A stretch of 64,000 nt of DNA from Butyrivibrio sp. (GTDB lineage: Bacteria; Bacillota; Clostridia; Lachnospirales; Lachnospiraceae). The notes beneath the pieces are model-generated. The model was not told the origin of the DNA. It was given only the letters and a program-made list of their open reading frames with translations, and made no database searches. The position numbers and the translations under genes are program-made. Location: contig SVFY01000014.1 in assembly GCA_015056625.1 (NCBI GenBank), positions 1 to 64,000 of the forward strand, written 5' to 3'. Positions 55,308 through 64,000 of the stretch are shown one piece after another (positions within the stretch are counted from its first letter, which is position 1; each line of letters opens with the position of its first letter).

Positions 55308-57371
55308 ATGTTTAAGAAAACGAGTTTACTATCCAAGATGCTTCTTGGAATAATTCCCGCTGTTGCGCTGGCTCTTATTCTGGTAACAGCAGTCAGCGTC
55401 AGCAGGTCATCCAATGCGATAGAGGATCTGACAGCGCAGAAGGCAGAAGAATCGATCCTTGCTAATGTCAGTGATATAAATGCAACGCTGATGACTTTAA
55501 GATCCACAGCCACAACTTTGGCAAACACAGTTGGAGGAACATACAGTTCAACTGACCTTGATGTGTACCAGGCTATTTTTAAAAAGACTGTTATGTCAAG
55601 CGATGTTATATCAGGATCTGGCATCTGGTTTAAACAGGGCGTGTACGAACACAGAACCTATGCAGGCCCATATTGGTACAGGGATGGAGATACCATAACT
55701 TATACAGATGAATATTCAAATGCAGATTATGACTATTTTAACCAGGAGTACTATACAATAGCAGCTTCTCTTCCAGAAGGAGCTTCCAATATAACAAATC
55801 CATATTATGACCCTTCAAGCGGAAAGGTAATGGCTACCTGTTCAGCGCCAATTTATGACGTGGCGGGTTATTACTCCGGATGTATCACAGTTGATATCTA
55901 TCTTGATGCTATCCAGAATATGGTTTCAGGTATTTCTCTTGGTAAAAATTCAAATCCAATACTGCTTGATTCAGCCGGTGTTTATCTCTACGATGTGGAT
56001 GCAGAGAAGATTGTCAACGCTATGAATATCGCCAGTGACCCAAATGCTTCACTGGCAGCAGCAAGCTCCGAGATAATGGCAAACGACAGCGGAGTTACTT
56101 CTTTTATGCAAAATGGTGAGAAGTATCTTCTGTTTTATGGAACTGTTCCGGATGTGAACTGGAAGCTGGCAGTGACGCTTCAGGAAAAAGAAATGAATGC
56201 CAGTGTTATTGCTATCAGAACATTCCTGATCATTATCTGCGTTGTGGCACTGGTGATATGTGTTGGTATCATAACACTTCTTGCTCTGTCCATAGTAAGA
56301 AATGTTAACAGCGTTAAAGTCTTTGCAGGAAATCTTGCCAAGGGTGATTTTACTATCGACCGCATCAAGTCAAAGAGTACTGATGAGCTTGGTCAGATGT
56401 CACTGTCCCTCAACAATATGTTTGAAAGCAACAAGTCTGTTATATCGCAGGTTTCTGAGGAGTCAGGACGTATAGGAGAGGCATCATCAAATCTTGGCAA
56501 TATGGCTGAGCAGCTTACAAACGACTTCCAGGTGATCCGAAGCAACATGACTGGTGTCAATGATGCGATGATGAGCGCATCAGCTGCAACAGAAGAAGTT
56601 AATGCATCTATAGAAGAAGTAAATGCTTCGGTACAGATGCTTTCTGGTCAGGCTGATAAGACAAGGCATCAGGCAGATGATATACAGCGCAAGGCAGCAG
56701 ACATAGAGGAAAACTCAAGGAAAGCCAGTGAAAATGCAGCGCTTATTGCTTCTGAGAGAGAAAGAGATGTAGAGGAAGCAAATGCCCAGGCTGAAGTCGT
56801 AAAGGAGATCGGATCTTTAGCAGACTCCATTGCGGAGATCGCAGACCAGATAAATCTTCTTTCCCTCAATGCTTCTATAGAGGCAGCAAGGGCTGGAGAA
56901 CACGGAAAAGGCTTTGCGGTCGTTGCTTCTGAGATCAACAAGCTTGCTGGAGATACAGCAGAAGCTGTCGGACAGATACAGGGAACTGTCGATAATGTTC
57001 AGGCTGCATTCCAGAATCTGCTCAATGCATCCAATGAACTTATCAAGTTCCTCAATGAAACAGTTAAGACCGATTATGACAATTTCGTAAACATCGCTCA
57101 GGAATATGGTAAGGATGCCGAGTCCTTTGGACAGCAGTCCGGATCCATCGCTGAAATGGTGGAGACAATAAGAGGAGCTATGAACGAAGTAAGCTCTGCT
57201 ATTCAGAACATTACAGAGTCTACGCAGGATACAGCTTCGAGAAGCTCAGAGATCACTGATACAGTCAATACGGTATCAGGAGTTGTGGACAACGTCTCAG
57301 ACATGTCTGTGCGTCAGCAGGAAATTTCAAGGACTCTGTCAGATGTTGTAGGAAAGTTCAAACTGGAATAA
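55308..57371 (+). CDS. Methyl-accepting chemotaxis protein
   Basis: The 687-residue protein has a membrane helix at about 11-32, an outer dCache-type sensor (about 35-300), a second helix near 304-328, HAMP, and a long cytoplasmic coiled coil. The hairpin tip is [33 protein letters not shown]. It would signal to CheA/CheW at the pole. It lies 14 bases after the permuted peptide-binding lipoprotein and is probably cotranscribed, so that lipoprotein may present ligand to it. AAGGAGG precedes the start. Confidence 0.96.
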   Translation: MFKKTSLLSKMLLGIIPAVALALILVTAVSVSRSSNAIEDLTAQKAEESILANVSDINATLMTLRSTATTLANTVGGTYSSTDLDVYQAIFKKTVMSSDVISGSGIWFKQGVYEHRTYAGPYWYRDGDTITYTDEYSNADYDYFNQEYYTIAASLPEGASNITNPYYDPSSGKVMATCSAPIYDVAGYYSGCITVDIYLDAIQNMVSGISLGKNSNPILLDSAGVYLYDVDAEKIVNAMNIASDPNASLAAASSEIMANDSGVTSFMQNGEKYLLFYGTVPDVNWKLAVTLQEKEMNASVIAIRTFLIIICVVALVICVGIITLLALSIVRNVNSVKVFAGNLAKGDFTIDRIKSKSTDELGQMSLSLNNMFESNKSVISQVSEESGRIGEASSNLGNMAEQLTNDFQVIRSNMTGVNDAMMSASAATEEVNASIEEVNASVQMLSGQADKTRHQADDIQRKAADIEENSRKASENAALIASERERDVEEANAQAEVVKEIGSLADSIAEIADQINLLSLNASIEAARAGEHGKGFAVVASEINKLAGDTAEAVGQIQGTVDNVQAAFQNLLNASNELIKFLNETVKTDYDNFVNIAQEYGKDAESFGQQSGSIAEMVETIRGAMNEVSSAIQNITESTQDTASRSSEITDTVNTVSGVVDNVSDMSVRQQEISRTLSDVVGKFKLE

Positions 57372-57379
57372 AAAAGATG

Positions 57380-57419
57380 ATCCCCAGGTGTCAGGTTTCT
57401 GACTGCCTGGGGATTTTTT
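57380..57419 (+). terminator. Terminator after the chemoreceptor gene
   Basis: ATCCCCAGG (57380-57388) pairs with CCTGGGGAT (57406-57414), with an inner GTCAG/CTGAC stem and a run of T. An A run on the other side allows use by dapF too. Confidence 0.9.
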
Positions 57420-57427
57420 CAGAGTAC

Positions 57428-58330
57428 TTAATCTATTTCTATAACACCTTCAAATACTGTGGTTGCAGGACCTTCCATGATAACAGAAGATTCGGAGTTT
57501 CCATCCCAGGTGCAGGTCACGATACCGCCAAGGACGTGAACATTTACAGTGGCGTCTGTGTGGCCATTTAAGATGCAGGCTACTGTTGTTGTACAGCATC
57601 CTGTGCCGCAGGCAAGAGTTTCGCCGGTTCCCCTCTCCCAGACTCTCATGTGGACATTGCCACGGTCATCTACTTTTACAAACTCGGTGTTGGTCCTGTT
57701 TGGGAAGTATTCATGGTTTTCAAATTGTGGTCCGATGTGTTCTATGTCAAAGCTTTCAAGATCCATATCATCGGGAAGGAAAACAACAGCATGGGGATTG
57801 CCCATGGAGACACAGGTCATGTGCCAGTCTCGTCCTGCTGCGCTTATAGGATAGTCGATCACAGCATCCTTAGGTATCCCAGGAAGTGAGCTGGTGCTGT
57901 CAGCATTTACAGAAACCGGAACCTCGGCTGCCTTAAGGATTGGAGCACCCATATCTACCTTGACGCTCGTTACCTTGTCATCAGCACCTACCGCAAGGTT
58001 TATGTACTTGTTCTTGCCTGCACTTACGATGGTGAGCTGTTTTTTATTGGTAAGACGATGGTCATACACATACTTGGCTACGCATCTTATGCCGTTGCCG
58101 CACATCTCTGATCTTGAGCCGTCAGCATTGTACATTTCCATTTCAAAATCAACTGCCGGGTCATCCACTGGGTTTATGAAGATAAGTCCATCGGAGCCTA
58201 TCCCAAAGTGTCTATCGGAGACCTTTCTGGCCAGGGCTGGTTTATCTTTCTGAGGGATCTGCTCTTTTCCTCCATCTATATATACATAATCATTGCCACA
58301 ACCGTGCATCTTGGTGAAGCTGATTTCCAT
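57428..58330 (-). CDS. dapF: Diaminopimelate epimerase
   Basis: DapF interconverts LL- and meso-diaminopimelate. The 300-residue protein has MHGCGNDYVYID, the catalytic Cys in MCGNGIRC and the second Cys in ACGTGCCTT. It is divergent from dapL, whose product it uses. AGGAGG is upstream of the start. Confidence 0.97.
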   Translation of the reverse strand: MEISFTKMHGCGNDYVYIDGGKEQIPQKDKPALARKVSDRHFGIGSDGLIFINPVDDPAVDFEMEMYNADGSRSEMCGNGIRCVAKYVYDHRLTNKKQLTIVSAGKNKYINLAVGADDKVTSVKVDMGAPILKAAEVPVSVNADSTSSLPGIPKDAVIDYPISAAGRDWHMTCVSMGNPHAVVFLPDDMDLESFDIEHIGPQFENHEYFPNRTNTEFVKVDDRGNVHMRVWERGTGETLACGTGCCTTTVACILNGHTDATVNVHVLGGIVTCTWDGNSESSVIMEGPATTVFEGVIEID

Positions 58331-58457
58331 GGCAAAACCTCCTGTTTGGTTTTTCGCAATTATATAATATCATATTTTTCTTGCAAAAAGATGTATACAA
58401 TTATACAAAGTTGATATAAAATAACCACAACAAAAAACAAAGCAAGGAGAATCCCCT

Positions 58458-59684
58458 ATGTACAGACCAAACGAAGACTACCTGAAACTTCCTGGAAGCT
58501 ATCTTTTCAGCACCATTGCAAAAAAAGTAAACGCCTATCAGGCAGCTAATCCCGATAAAAAGATAATCAGGCTTGGAATTGGCGATGTAACTCAGCCCTT
58601 GTGTCCTGCAGTTATCGAAGCACTTCACAAGGCTGTTGATGAGCAGGCAGATCCTGCTACCTTCAGGGGATACGCTCCAGATCTTGGCTATGAGTTTTTA
58701 AGAAAAGCCATTGCAGAAAATGACTTCAGAGCCCGGGGCTGCGACATAGCAGATGATGAGATATTTATTTCCGACGGAGCAAAGAGCGACTCTGCAAACA
58801 TCCAGGAAATCTTTGATAAAAATTCAAAGATCGCAGTGTGCGATCCAGTTTACCCGGTATATGTTGATTCCAATGTAATGGCTGGTAGATGTGGCGATTA
58901 CGATGAAGCTACCGGCATCTGGAGCAATGTTATCTACATGCCATGCACTGCAGACAACGGTTTTGCACCTGAACTTCCAAGTGAAGCTCCAGACATCATT
59001 TATCTGTGCTTCCCTAACAATCCAACAGGAGAAGCCATAACAAAAGACAAACTACAGGTTTGGGTTGACTACGCAAATAAGGTTGGCGCTGTCATAATCT
59101 TTGACGCAGCCTATGAGGCATATATTTCACAGGATAATATCCCTCACTCAGTCTTTGAGTGCGAAGGGGCCAGAACCTGCGCAATTGAGCTTAGGTCTTT
59201 TTCTAAAAATGCCGGATTTACCGGACTTAGACTTGGAGCAACCATCATTCCCAAGGACCTTAAAGTGACTCGTGATGGAAAAGAGGTAATGCTCCACAGC
59301 CTCTGGGCAAGGAGACACGGAACCAAATATAACGGAGCTCCTTACATCGTTCAGAGAGCTGGTGAAGCCTGCTACTCAGAGGAGGGTAAGGCACAGATAA
59401 AAGATATGGTGGCAAAATATATGAAGAATGCCACATATATTTTAAATGGCCTGAAAGACGCAGGATACCTGGCATTTGGCGGTGTGAACTCACCTTACGT
59501 ATGGCTCCGCACACCTGATAACATGACAAGCTGGGAATTCTTTGACCACCTTCTTGAAAACGCAAATGTGGTTGGAACTCCAGGTTCAGGCTTTGGACCA
59601 AGCGGCGAACACTACTTCAGACTCACAGCCTTTGGAAGCTATGAAAACAGTGTTGAGGCATTAAATAGAATAAAAACATTATAA
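58458..59684 (+). CDS. dapL: LL-diaminopimelate aminotransferase
   Basis: DapL converts tetrahydrodipicolinate directly to LL-diaminopimelate, bypassing the succinylase and acetylase steps. The 408-residue PLP enzyme starts MYRPNEDYLKLPGSYLF and has RLGIGDVTQPLCPAVIEALHKAV, SDGAKSDSANIQ, PNNPTGEA and the PLP Lys in SFSKNAGFTGLRLG. Together with dapA, dapB, dapF and lysC nearby this fixes the pathway variant. A terminator follows. Confidence 0.97.
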   Translation: MYRPNEDYLKLPGSYLFSTIAKKVNAYQAANPDKKIIRLGIGDVTQPLCPAVIEALHKAVDEQADPATFRGYAPDLGYEFLRKAIAENDFRARGCDIADDEIFISDGAKSDSANIQEIFDKNSKIAVCDPVYPVYVDSNVMAGRCGDYDEATGIWSNVIYMPCTADNGFAPELPSEAPDIIYLCFPNNPTGEAITKDKLQVWVDYANKVGAVIIFDAAYEAYISQDNIPHSVFECEGARTCAIELRSFSKNAGFTGLRLGATIIPKDLKVTRDGKEVMLHSLWARRHGTKYNGAPYIVQRAGEACYSEEGKAQIKDMVAKYMKNATYILNGLKDAGYLAFGGVNSPYVWLRTPDNMTSWEFFDHLLENANVVGTPGSGFGPSGEHYFRLTAFGSYENSVEALNRIKTL

Positions 59685-59695
59685 AAATTCGATAA

Positions 59696-59738
59696 CTGCG
59701 CTTATAAGCTTTATAATATAAGTGCAGTTATTTTTTTA
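59696..59738 (+). terminator. Terminator after dapL
   Basis: ATAACTGCGCTTATA and TATAAGTGCAGTTAT pair with one mismatch around a short loop, followed by seven T. Confidence 0.85.
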
Positions 59739-59759
59739 TCGAGGGATAATTTTCGGGTG

Positions 59760-60254
59760 ATGGATAACGAGATCAAAAAGCTTACAAAAAAATATGAGAG
59801 CAATATGATAATCAGCGGCAGAGGTATGCTGTTTTTGGGCCTGTGGAGTGTCTTTAAGCTTGTTGTGGGGTATATCTTTGGCGCGGATAAAATTATTGAT
59901 ACTCAACTGGACCTGCCAGAGATCGATGAAGCTGCAACAGAGCTGATAGTATGGCTTATCATAGCTGTAACCGGCCTTGTGATCATGCTTTCTTGCCTTT
60001 ATGTCGGGATAAAAGCTATAAGGTATGGCAGAGGTATAAAAAGAAAAAAAGGATTCCTTGTTATTGTTGTAATTATTGGAGTGCTGAACATAGTGGGAAT
60101 ACCTGGGTATTTTACGGAACTTAAGATATCTGACTGGGACTCTGCAATTGCTTCAGCCCTGGTGGATCTTACCTTTGCATCAATGTCTTTTGACATGGTC
60201 TATTCCGCTATCAGACTGGGTATGCTAAACAAGAAAAGGCTAAAGGAGGCGTAG
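59760..60254 (+). CDS. Membrane protein of unknown function
   Basis: The 164-residue protein has four predicted membrane helices and short charged loops (RYGRGIKRKKGF). No family was recognised. A GTG at 59757 is also in frame, and the ribosome site (GAGGG near 59741) is somewhat far, so the start is uncertain. It is three bases before the next gene and forms a unit with two more. Confidence 0.7.
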   Translation: MDNEIKKLTKKYESNMIISGRGMLFLGLWSVFKLVVGYIFGADKIIDTQLDLPEIDEAATELIVWLIIAVTGLVIMLSCLYVGIKAIRYGRGIKRKKGFLVIVVIIGVLNIVGIPGYFTELKISDWDSAIASALVDLTFASMSFDMVYSAIRLGMLNKKRLKEA

Positions 60255-60256
60255 TC

Positions 60257-61357
60257 ATGCAGGAAGATTTTCACTATTATGCAACATATTGTGCCGCAAT
60301 TTTGGCCGGATATTCTCACGAAGAGAGCATGACCATCTGCTACAGCGCCCAGTTTGTAGACCTTTGTTCAAGGACGTACTTAAGTTCCATCAAGGCGCCT
60401 TTGTCAGCTGCGACAACTCAGCTACAGCTGGAGATGATGGACGCAAGAACAGATGTCATCGGACTTCAGGATATTACAAGGATCTGGGCTTCTTTCCACT
60501 TTTTGCCCAGGGACCTCTATGCAAAAAAGAAATGGCGCCCCAAGGTTTATATGAATAAGTACAGGCTCATCTGCGGACCAAATTCTGACCTCATGATCAA
60601 GACCGTAGAACTTGCCAGGGAAAAACCTCTTCAGAACGTGGGCATTGCGATGCATGTCCTTGCTGATACCTGGGCTCACGCCAATTTTGCAGGAACTCCG
60701 TCCCTTGTTATCAACAACACCGGAAAAGAGTTCTATGAGATCGTAAGTGAAGATGGACAGGAAAAAGAGCAGAGGATAAAGTTCAGGCACAGCGCTTCTC
60801 AACCAGATGACCTTGAAAAAAGAATATTTACCAACAGTCTCTTCCAGAGCAATGAACATTCCATCATGAACCTTGGACACGGAAGAGCAGGACATCTGCC
60901 CGATTACTCTTTTATCAAATACAGGTACTATCCAGCCTGGGGCGAGTATGGGGACATCATTAAGGATAACCCAAGCGACTACTACAAGGCCTTTTGCCAG
61001 ATGGTATATGCAATGAAATATATCAGGGGAAAAGAGCTCTTTTTCGAAAAAGACAAATATGATGTCCCAGAGGTTGCGCCCTACGAGCTCAGGATCAAGC
61101 AGATACTTAAAAAGAGACAAACCCTTGCCAGCGAGGACTGGAAGACATTTGGCGAGGAGCTCTCCGGGCAGGAGATATGTGACTTTGATGTAAACAGGTA
61201 TCAGAGCGAATATACTGAGGCTTCCGGAGACTTAAAGGAAGAAACCTTCCTTGGCAGGTTCATAAGTGGCGCGATAGCTCATAAAGCAATGGTCTCCAAT
61301 GAGATCCTCTCTTCAGGCAATATTTTGGCCGGATTTGTAAAGGTGCTTATAAAATGA
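60257..61357 (+). CDS. DUF6765-like protein, phospholipase C-type fold suspected
   Basis: The 366-residue soluble protein starts MQEDFHYYATYCAAILAGYSHEES and has QFVDLCSRTY, AMHVLADTWAHANFAG and LGHGRAGHLPDY. The spaced His and Asp residues recall the zinc-binding set of phospholipase C/S1 nuclease folds. It resembles proteins annotated DUF6765. No signal peptide is seen. It overlaps the next gene by four bases. Confidence 0.75.
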   Translation: MQEDFHYYATYCAAILAGYSHEESMTICYSAQFVDLCSRTYLSSIKAPLSAATTQLQLEMMDARTDVIGLQDITRIWASFHFLPRDLYAKKKWRPKVYMNKYRLICGPNSDLMIKTVELAREKPLQNVGIAMHVLADTWAHANFAGTPSLVINNTGKEFYEIVSEDGQEKEQRIKFRHSASQPDDLEKRIFTNSLFQSNEHSIMNLGHGRAGHLPDYSFIKYRYYPAWGEYGDIIKDNPSDYYKAFCQMVYAMKYIRGKELFFEKDKYDVPEVAPYELRIKQILKKRQTLASEDWKTFGEELSGQEICDFDVNRYQSEYTEASGDLKEETFLGRFISGAIAHKAMVSNEILSSGNILAGFVKVLIK

Positions 61358-61887
61358 CAAAATTACAGAGACTTAAAAACATAATATATGGTCTGATCCT
61401 TCTGGGGGCGGGAATTATCCTTTTGTTTCTTCCTGAGGATGCATTTGTGCTGCTGCTTCTTCTTTTGTCCACAGGACTTTTGATATCAGGCTTTAATACG
61501 CTTATCTACTACTTCACCATGGCGAGATTCATGGTGGATGGCAAGATGTTGTTGTACAAGGGGATCATTATCTTTGACTTTGGGGTTTTGACCGCTTCCC
61601 TTGTGGATGTTCCAAGGCAGTTTGTGCTGGTTTACCTCATTGGTGTCCACGCTTTTTCGGGACTTGTGGAGCTTTTAAGAGCCATGGAAGCCAGAAGATA
61701 CGGCGGAAAGAGCTGGCGACTTAAGATGGGACACGGCTTTGTTAATGTTATTACCTGCATTATCTGCGTTATCTTTTTGAACAACACCAACACGGTAATA
61801 ATCGTCTATGCCCTTGGTATCCTGTATTCCGGAGTGCTGACCCTTGTTTCCGCCTTCAGGAGAACCGCCTTTGTCTATATACAGTAG
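61354..61887 (+). CDS. DUF308/HdeD-like membrane protein
   Basis: The 177-residue protein has about six predicted helices in the repeated pattern of HdeD/DUF308 proteins (IYGLILLGAGIILLFLPEDA, YKGIIIFDFGVLTASLVDVP). Function unknown. It overlaps the previous gene by four bases (ATGA). Confidence 0.8.
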   Translation: MTKLQRLKNIIYGLILLGAGIILLFLPEDAFVLLLLLLSTGLLISGFNTLIYYFTMARFMVDGKMLLYKGIIIFDFGVLTASLVDVPRQFVLVYLIGVHAFSGLVELLRAMEARRYGGKSWRLKMGHGFVNVITCIICVIFLNNTNTVIIVYALGILYSGVLTLVSAFRRTAFVYIQ

Positions 61888-61935
61888 GGACTGTTTACAT
61901 ATTTTAAGGAAAGTATTAAAATATCTCCATGTATG

Positions 61936-61976
61936 CACATTTTTGAAGTGGCATGCATGGAGTTTTTATTAATCAA
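61936..61976 (+). terminator. Terminator after the DUF308-like gene
   Basis: CTCCATGTATGC pairs with GCATGCATGGAG, with a T-rich loop and a TTTTTATT tail. One G-T pair is included. Limits are approximate. Confidence 0.75.
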
Positions 61977-62006
61977 TTTTTTTGAGAGAAATGGGAGTAA
62001 TTTGAT

Positions 62007-62516
62007 ATGGCATTATTAAAAAAATGGCGCGATATGGCATACTCTGAGACAGCTAACAAGGGCGATCTCCAGAGACTTTGGACAGAGTATTTTGAGAAAG
62101 AACGTGATATTTACGCACAGCTTTTGAAGAACCCTGACGAGACTGTTAAGGGCACAGTAAAAGAGCTTGCTGATAAATATGGTGTAGATCTTATGACTAT
62201 GGTTGGTTTCCTTGACGGTATCAACGATAGTCTGAAGGAGCAGAATCCTATCGAGGAGATGGAAGAGGACACAGAGGTGAACCTTGGCTTTGAGAAGGAG
62301 CTCCTTTACAAGAACATGGTAAATGCTGGTGCAGACTGGCTTTACAACCTTCCTGAGTGGGAGGAGATCTTTGATGAGGAAAAGAGAAAAGAGCTCTACA
62401 AGGAGGAGAAGGCTTCTCACACTATCAGAAAAGAAGACAAAGTATATCCTAATGATCCATGCCCATGCGGAAGTGGCAAGAAGTATAAAAAGTGCCACGG
62501 CAGGGCCAATGCCTGA
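62007..62516 (+). CDS. SEC-C motif protein
   Basis: The 169-residue protein has a helical N-terminal domain and ends in the zinc-binding SEC-C motif [16 protein letters not shown]. The SEC-C motif in SecA binds SecB and ribosomes; in stand-alone proteins its role is not known. Ribosome site GGGAG precedes the start. It is followed closely by thrS. Confidence 0.9.
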   Translation: MALLKKWRDMAYSETANKGDLQRLWTEYFEKERDIYAQLLKNPDETVKGTVKELADKYGVDLMTMVGFLDGINDSLKEQNPIEEMEEDTEVNLGFEKELLYKNMVNAGADWLYNLPEWEEIFDEEKRKELYKEEKASHTIRKEDKVYPNDPCPCGSGKKYKKCHGRANA

Positions 62517-62579
62517 TCATTTGATATAAATATTTTTATGTTGCATTTCCCGGTAGGAATTGCAAAGAAGGGATTAAAA

Positions 62580-64000
62580 ATGGAAAGAGAAGAATTTTTG
62601 GGATTGTACCGCCACTCAATGGCACACATTCTCGCAAAGGCAGTAATTGAGATTTACGGCAAGGAAGTTCAGTATGCTATCGGACCTCAGATTGATGACG
62701 GATGCTACTACGACTTTGTACTTCCTAAGCCAGTAACCCAGGACGACTTCAAGATGATCGAGGACAAGATGAGAGAGATCATTAAGAGGAGAGAGGACTG
62801 GACAAGAAAAGAAGTAACCAAGGCTGAGGCTCTTGAGCTTTTCAAGGATCAGAAGTTTAAGACCGAGCTTATTAATGACCTCCCTGAGGGCGAGATCATC
62901 ACTATATACCACACAGGAGACGACTTCGTAGATCTCTGCAGAGGACCTCACGTTGAGAACTCTCAGGAGCTTATGAATGTTTCCTACCAGATCAAGTCTG
63001 TTTCAGGCGCATACTGGAGAGGCGATGAAAAGAGAGATCAGCTCTCAAGAATCTATCTCTATGCTTTCCCAAGCAAGGACGAGCTTAAGCAGCACATCAA
63101 GCTCATCCAGGAAGCAATGGAGCGCGACCACAAGAAGATCGGACCACAGCTTGATCTTTTCATGTTCGATGAGACAGCACCTGGTATGCCATACTGGCTT
63201 CCAAGAGGATGGAAGATGTACCAGGCACTTCTCAAGTACTCAAGAGAGATCCAGGAGAAGCACGGCTACACAGAGATCGCAGCTCCTCTTATCAACAACA
63301 AGAAGCTCTGGCTCATCAGTGGCCACTGGGCACACTATGTAAACAACATGTTCATGGTTCCAGGACTTGAGGGCCAGATCAAGGCTGACGCTGAGATCCC
63401 TGGCGTTGTAGAGAACATCAACGAGCCTTCAGATGAGCCCAAGAATGTCAAGATCGTAGCTGGTTCAATGATCTACAACCGTGAGCTCGAGGACACAATG
63501 GCTGCTAAGCCTATGAACTGTCCTAACGCCATGATGACATACAAGAGAACCAATCATTCCTACAAGGAACTTCCTATCAGATACAGTGAGTACGATGTTC
63601 TTCACCGCAAAGAGAAGTCCGGACAGATGAACGGCCTTTTCAGAGTTCAGGAGTTCAGACAGGATGATGACCATACATTTGTAATGGAGTCACAGATCAA
63701 GGAAGAGATTGCAGATGTTATCTCAATCGCCGATGAGATCTATTCAACCTTTGGAGTAACCTACAGGGCTGAGCTTTCAACAAGACCTGAGGACTTCATG
63801 GGTGATATCGAGGTTTGGAACAGAGCCGAGAAAGCTCTCAAGGAGATCCTTGATGAGAAGTACGGTGAGGGCGGATATGAGATCAACGAAGGCGACGGAG
63901 CTTTCTATGGTCCTAAGATAGACCTTCAGATCAAGGATGCTCTTGGAAGAGAGTGGCAGTGCGGAACTGTTCAGCTTGACTTCCAGCTTCCTCACAACTT
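62580..64000 (+). CDS. thrS: Threonyl-tRNA synthetase, cut by the window edge
   Basis: The first 473 codons are in the window and the frame is open at the edge. The protein starts directly at the editing domain ([24 protein letters not shown]) and lacks the N-terminal TGS domain of most bacterial ThrRS. The catalytic core has [22 protein letters not shown] and [25 protein letters not shown]. About 35-40 extra residues lie before MNCP (from NNMFMVPG to AAKPMNCP). AAGAAGGG fits the ATG at 62580; an ATG 42 bases upstream has no ribosome site. Confidence 0.95.
   Translation, partial: MEREEFLGLYRHSMAHILAKAVIEIYGKEVQYAIGPQIDDGCYYDFVLPKPVTQDDFKMIEDKMREIIKRREDWTRKEVTKAEALELFKDQKFKTELINDLPEGEIITIYHTGDDFVDLCRGPHVENSQELMNVSYQIKSVSGAYWRGDEKRDQLSRIYLYAFPSKDELKQHIKLIQEAMERDHKKIGPQLDLFMFDETAPGMPYWLPRGWKMYQALLKYSREIQEKHGYTEIAAPLINNKKLWLISGHWAHYVNNMFMVPGLEGQIKADAEIPGVVENINEPSDEPKNVKIVAGSMIYNRELEDTMAAKPMNCPNAMMTYKRTNHSYKELPIRYSEYDVLHRKEKSGQMNGLFRVQEFRQDDDHTFVMESQIKEEIADVISIADEIYSTFGVTYRAELSTRPEDFMGDIEVWNRAEKALKEILDEKYGEGGYEINEGDGAFYGPKIDLQIKDALGREWQCGTVQLDFQLPHN

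Noticed and set aside
62517..62579. T-box leader before thrS
   Set aside because: Only 63 bases separate the genes, too short for a T-box, and no T-box sequence is present.

Overview
The window comes from a bacterial chromosome, most likely a rumen or gut Lachnospiraceae close to Butyrivibrio or Pseudobutyrivibrio. Evidence for this is moderate-to-low G+C with AGGAGG ribosome sites, the LL-diaminopimelate aminotransferase route to lysine, a cellobiose/oligosaccharide phosphorolysis locus, small Lachnospiraceae-type membrane proteins, and sequence style throughout. The genus is an inference. No phage, plasmid, insertion sequence or CRISPR array was seen.

Layout. 1-770: five tRNA genes (Arg, His, Gln, Lys, Leu) with structured spacers and two terminators. 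727-1793: a gene-free stretch with two repeat families. 1794-12403: housekeeping (class A PBP, YigZ, TypA), a lysine riboswitch with dapA-dapB, a eukaryote-type HisA, cold-shock protein, YerC, and a bactofilin with a degenerate M23 protein. 12502-19772: a GH94 phosphorylase diverging from LacI-regulator, sugar-binding lipoprotein and two permeases, with LacI-type operators. 19866-23807: an AI-2E transporter remnant, a lipoprotein acetolactate decarboxylase and an ECF sigma/anti-sigma operon. 24045-27101: ACT protein, hom, lysC. 27240-35984: guaB, a GGDEF-EAL protein, glnS and uncharacterised genes. 36159-42022: TetR, a PfkB protein with an altered active site, malQ with its LacI regulator, HicB-like protein, MscS, thymidine kinase. 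42147-48603: an EF-hand protein with an attenuator-like leader, then a four-gene overlapping operon: formyltransferase, DUF2156 acyltransferase, MATE transporter fused to an RsbW-like ATPase domain, and a membrane SpoIIE-type phosphatase. 48786-50705: glnA with an ANTAR regulator and a leader terminator. 50908-57371: hisC, export protein, methyltransferase, a circularly permuted oligopeptide-binding lipoprotein and a chemoreceptor. 57428-64000: dapF, dapL, a three-gene membrane operon, a SEC-C protein and the start of thrS.

How the genes fit together. Lysine/threonine synthesis is split over several loci (dapA-dapB under a lysine riboswitch, hom-lysC, dapF/dapL). Two sugar loci each carry a LacI regulator and matching palindromic operators. 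Three convergent or tail-to-tail junctions carry long perfect palindromes built from GGGGACGGTTC units, probably doubling as two-way terminators.

The most unusual items are the circularly permuted peptide-binding lipoprotein placed next to a chemoreceptor without permeases; the MATE-ATPase fusion translationally coupled to a SpoIIE phosphatase; a glnA leader terminator paired with an ANTAR antiterminator gene; and several uncatalogued structured repeats.
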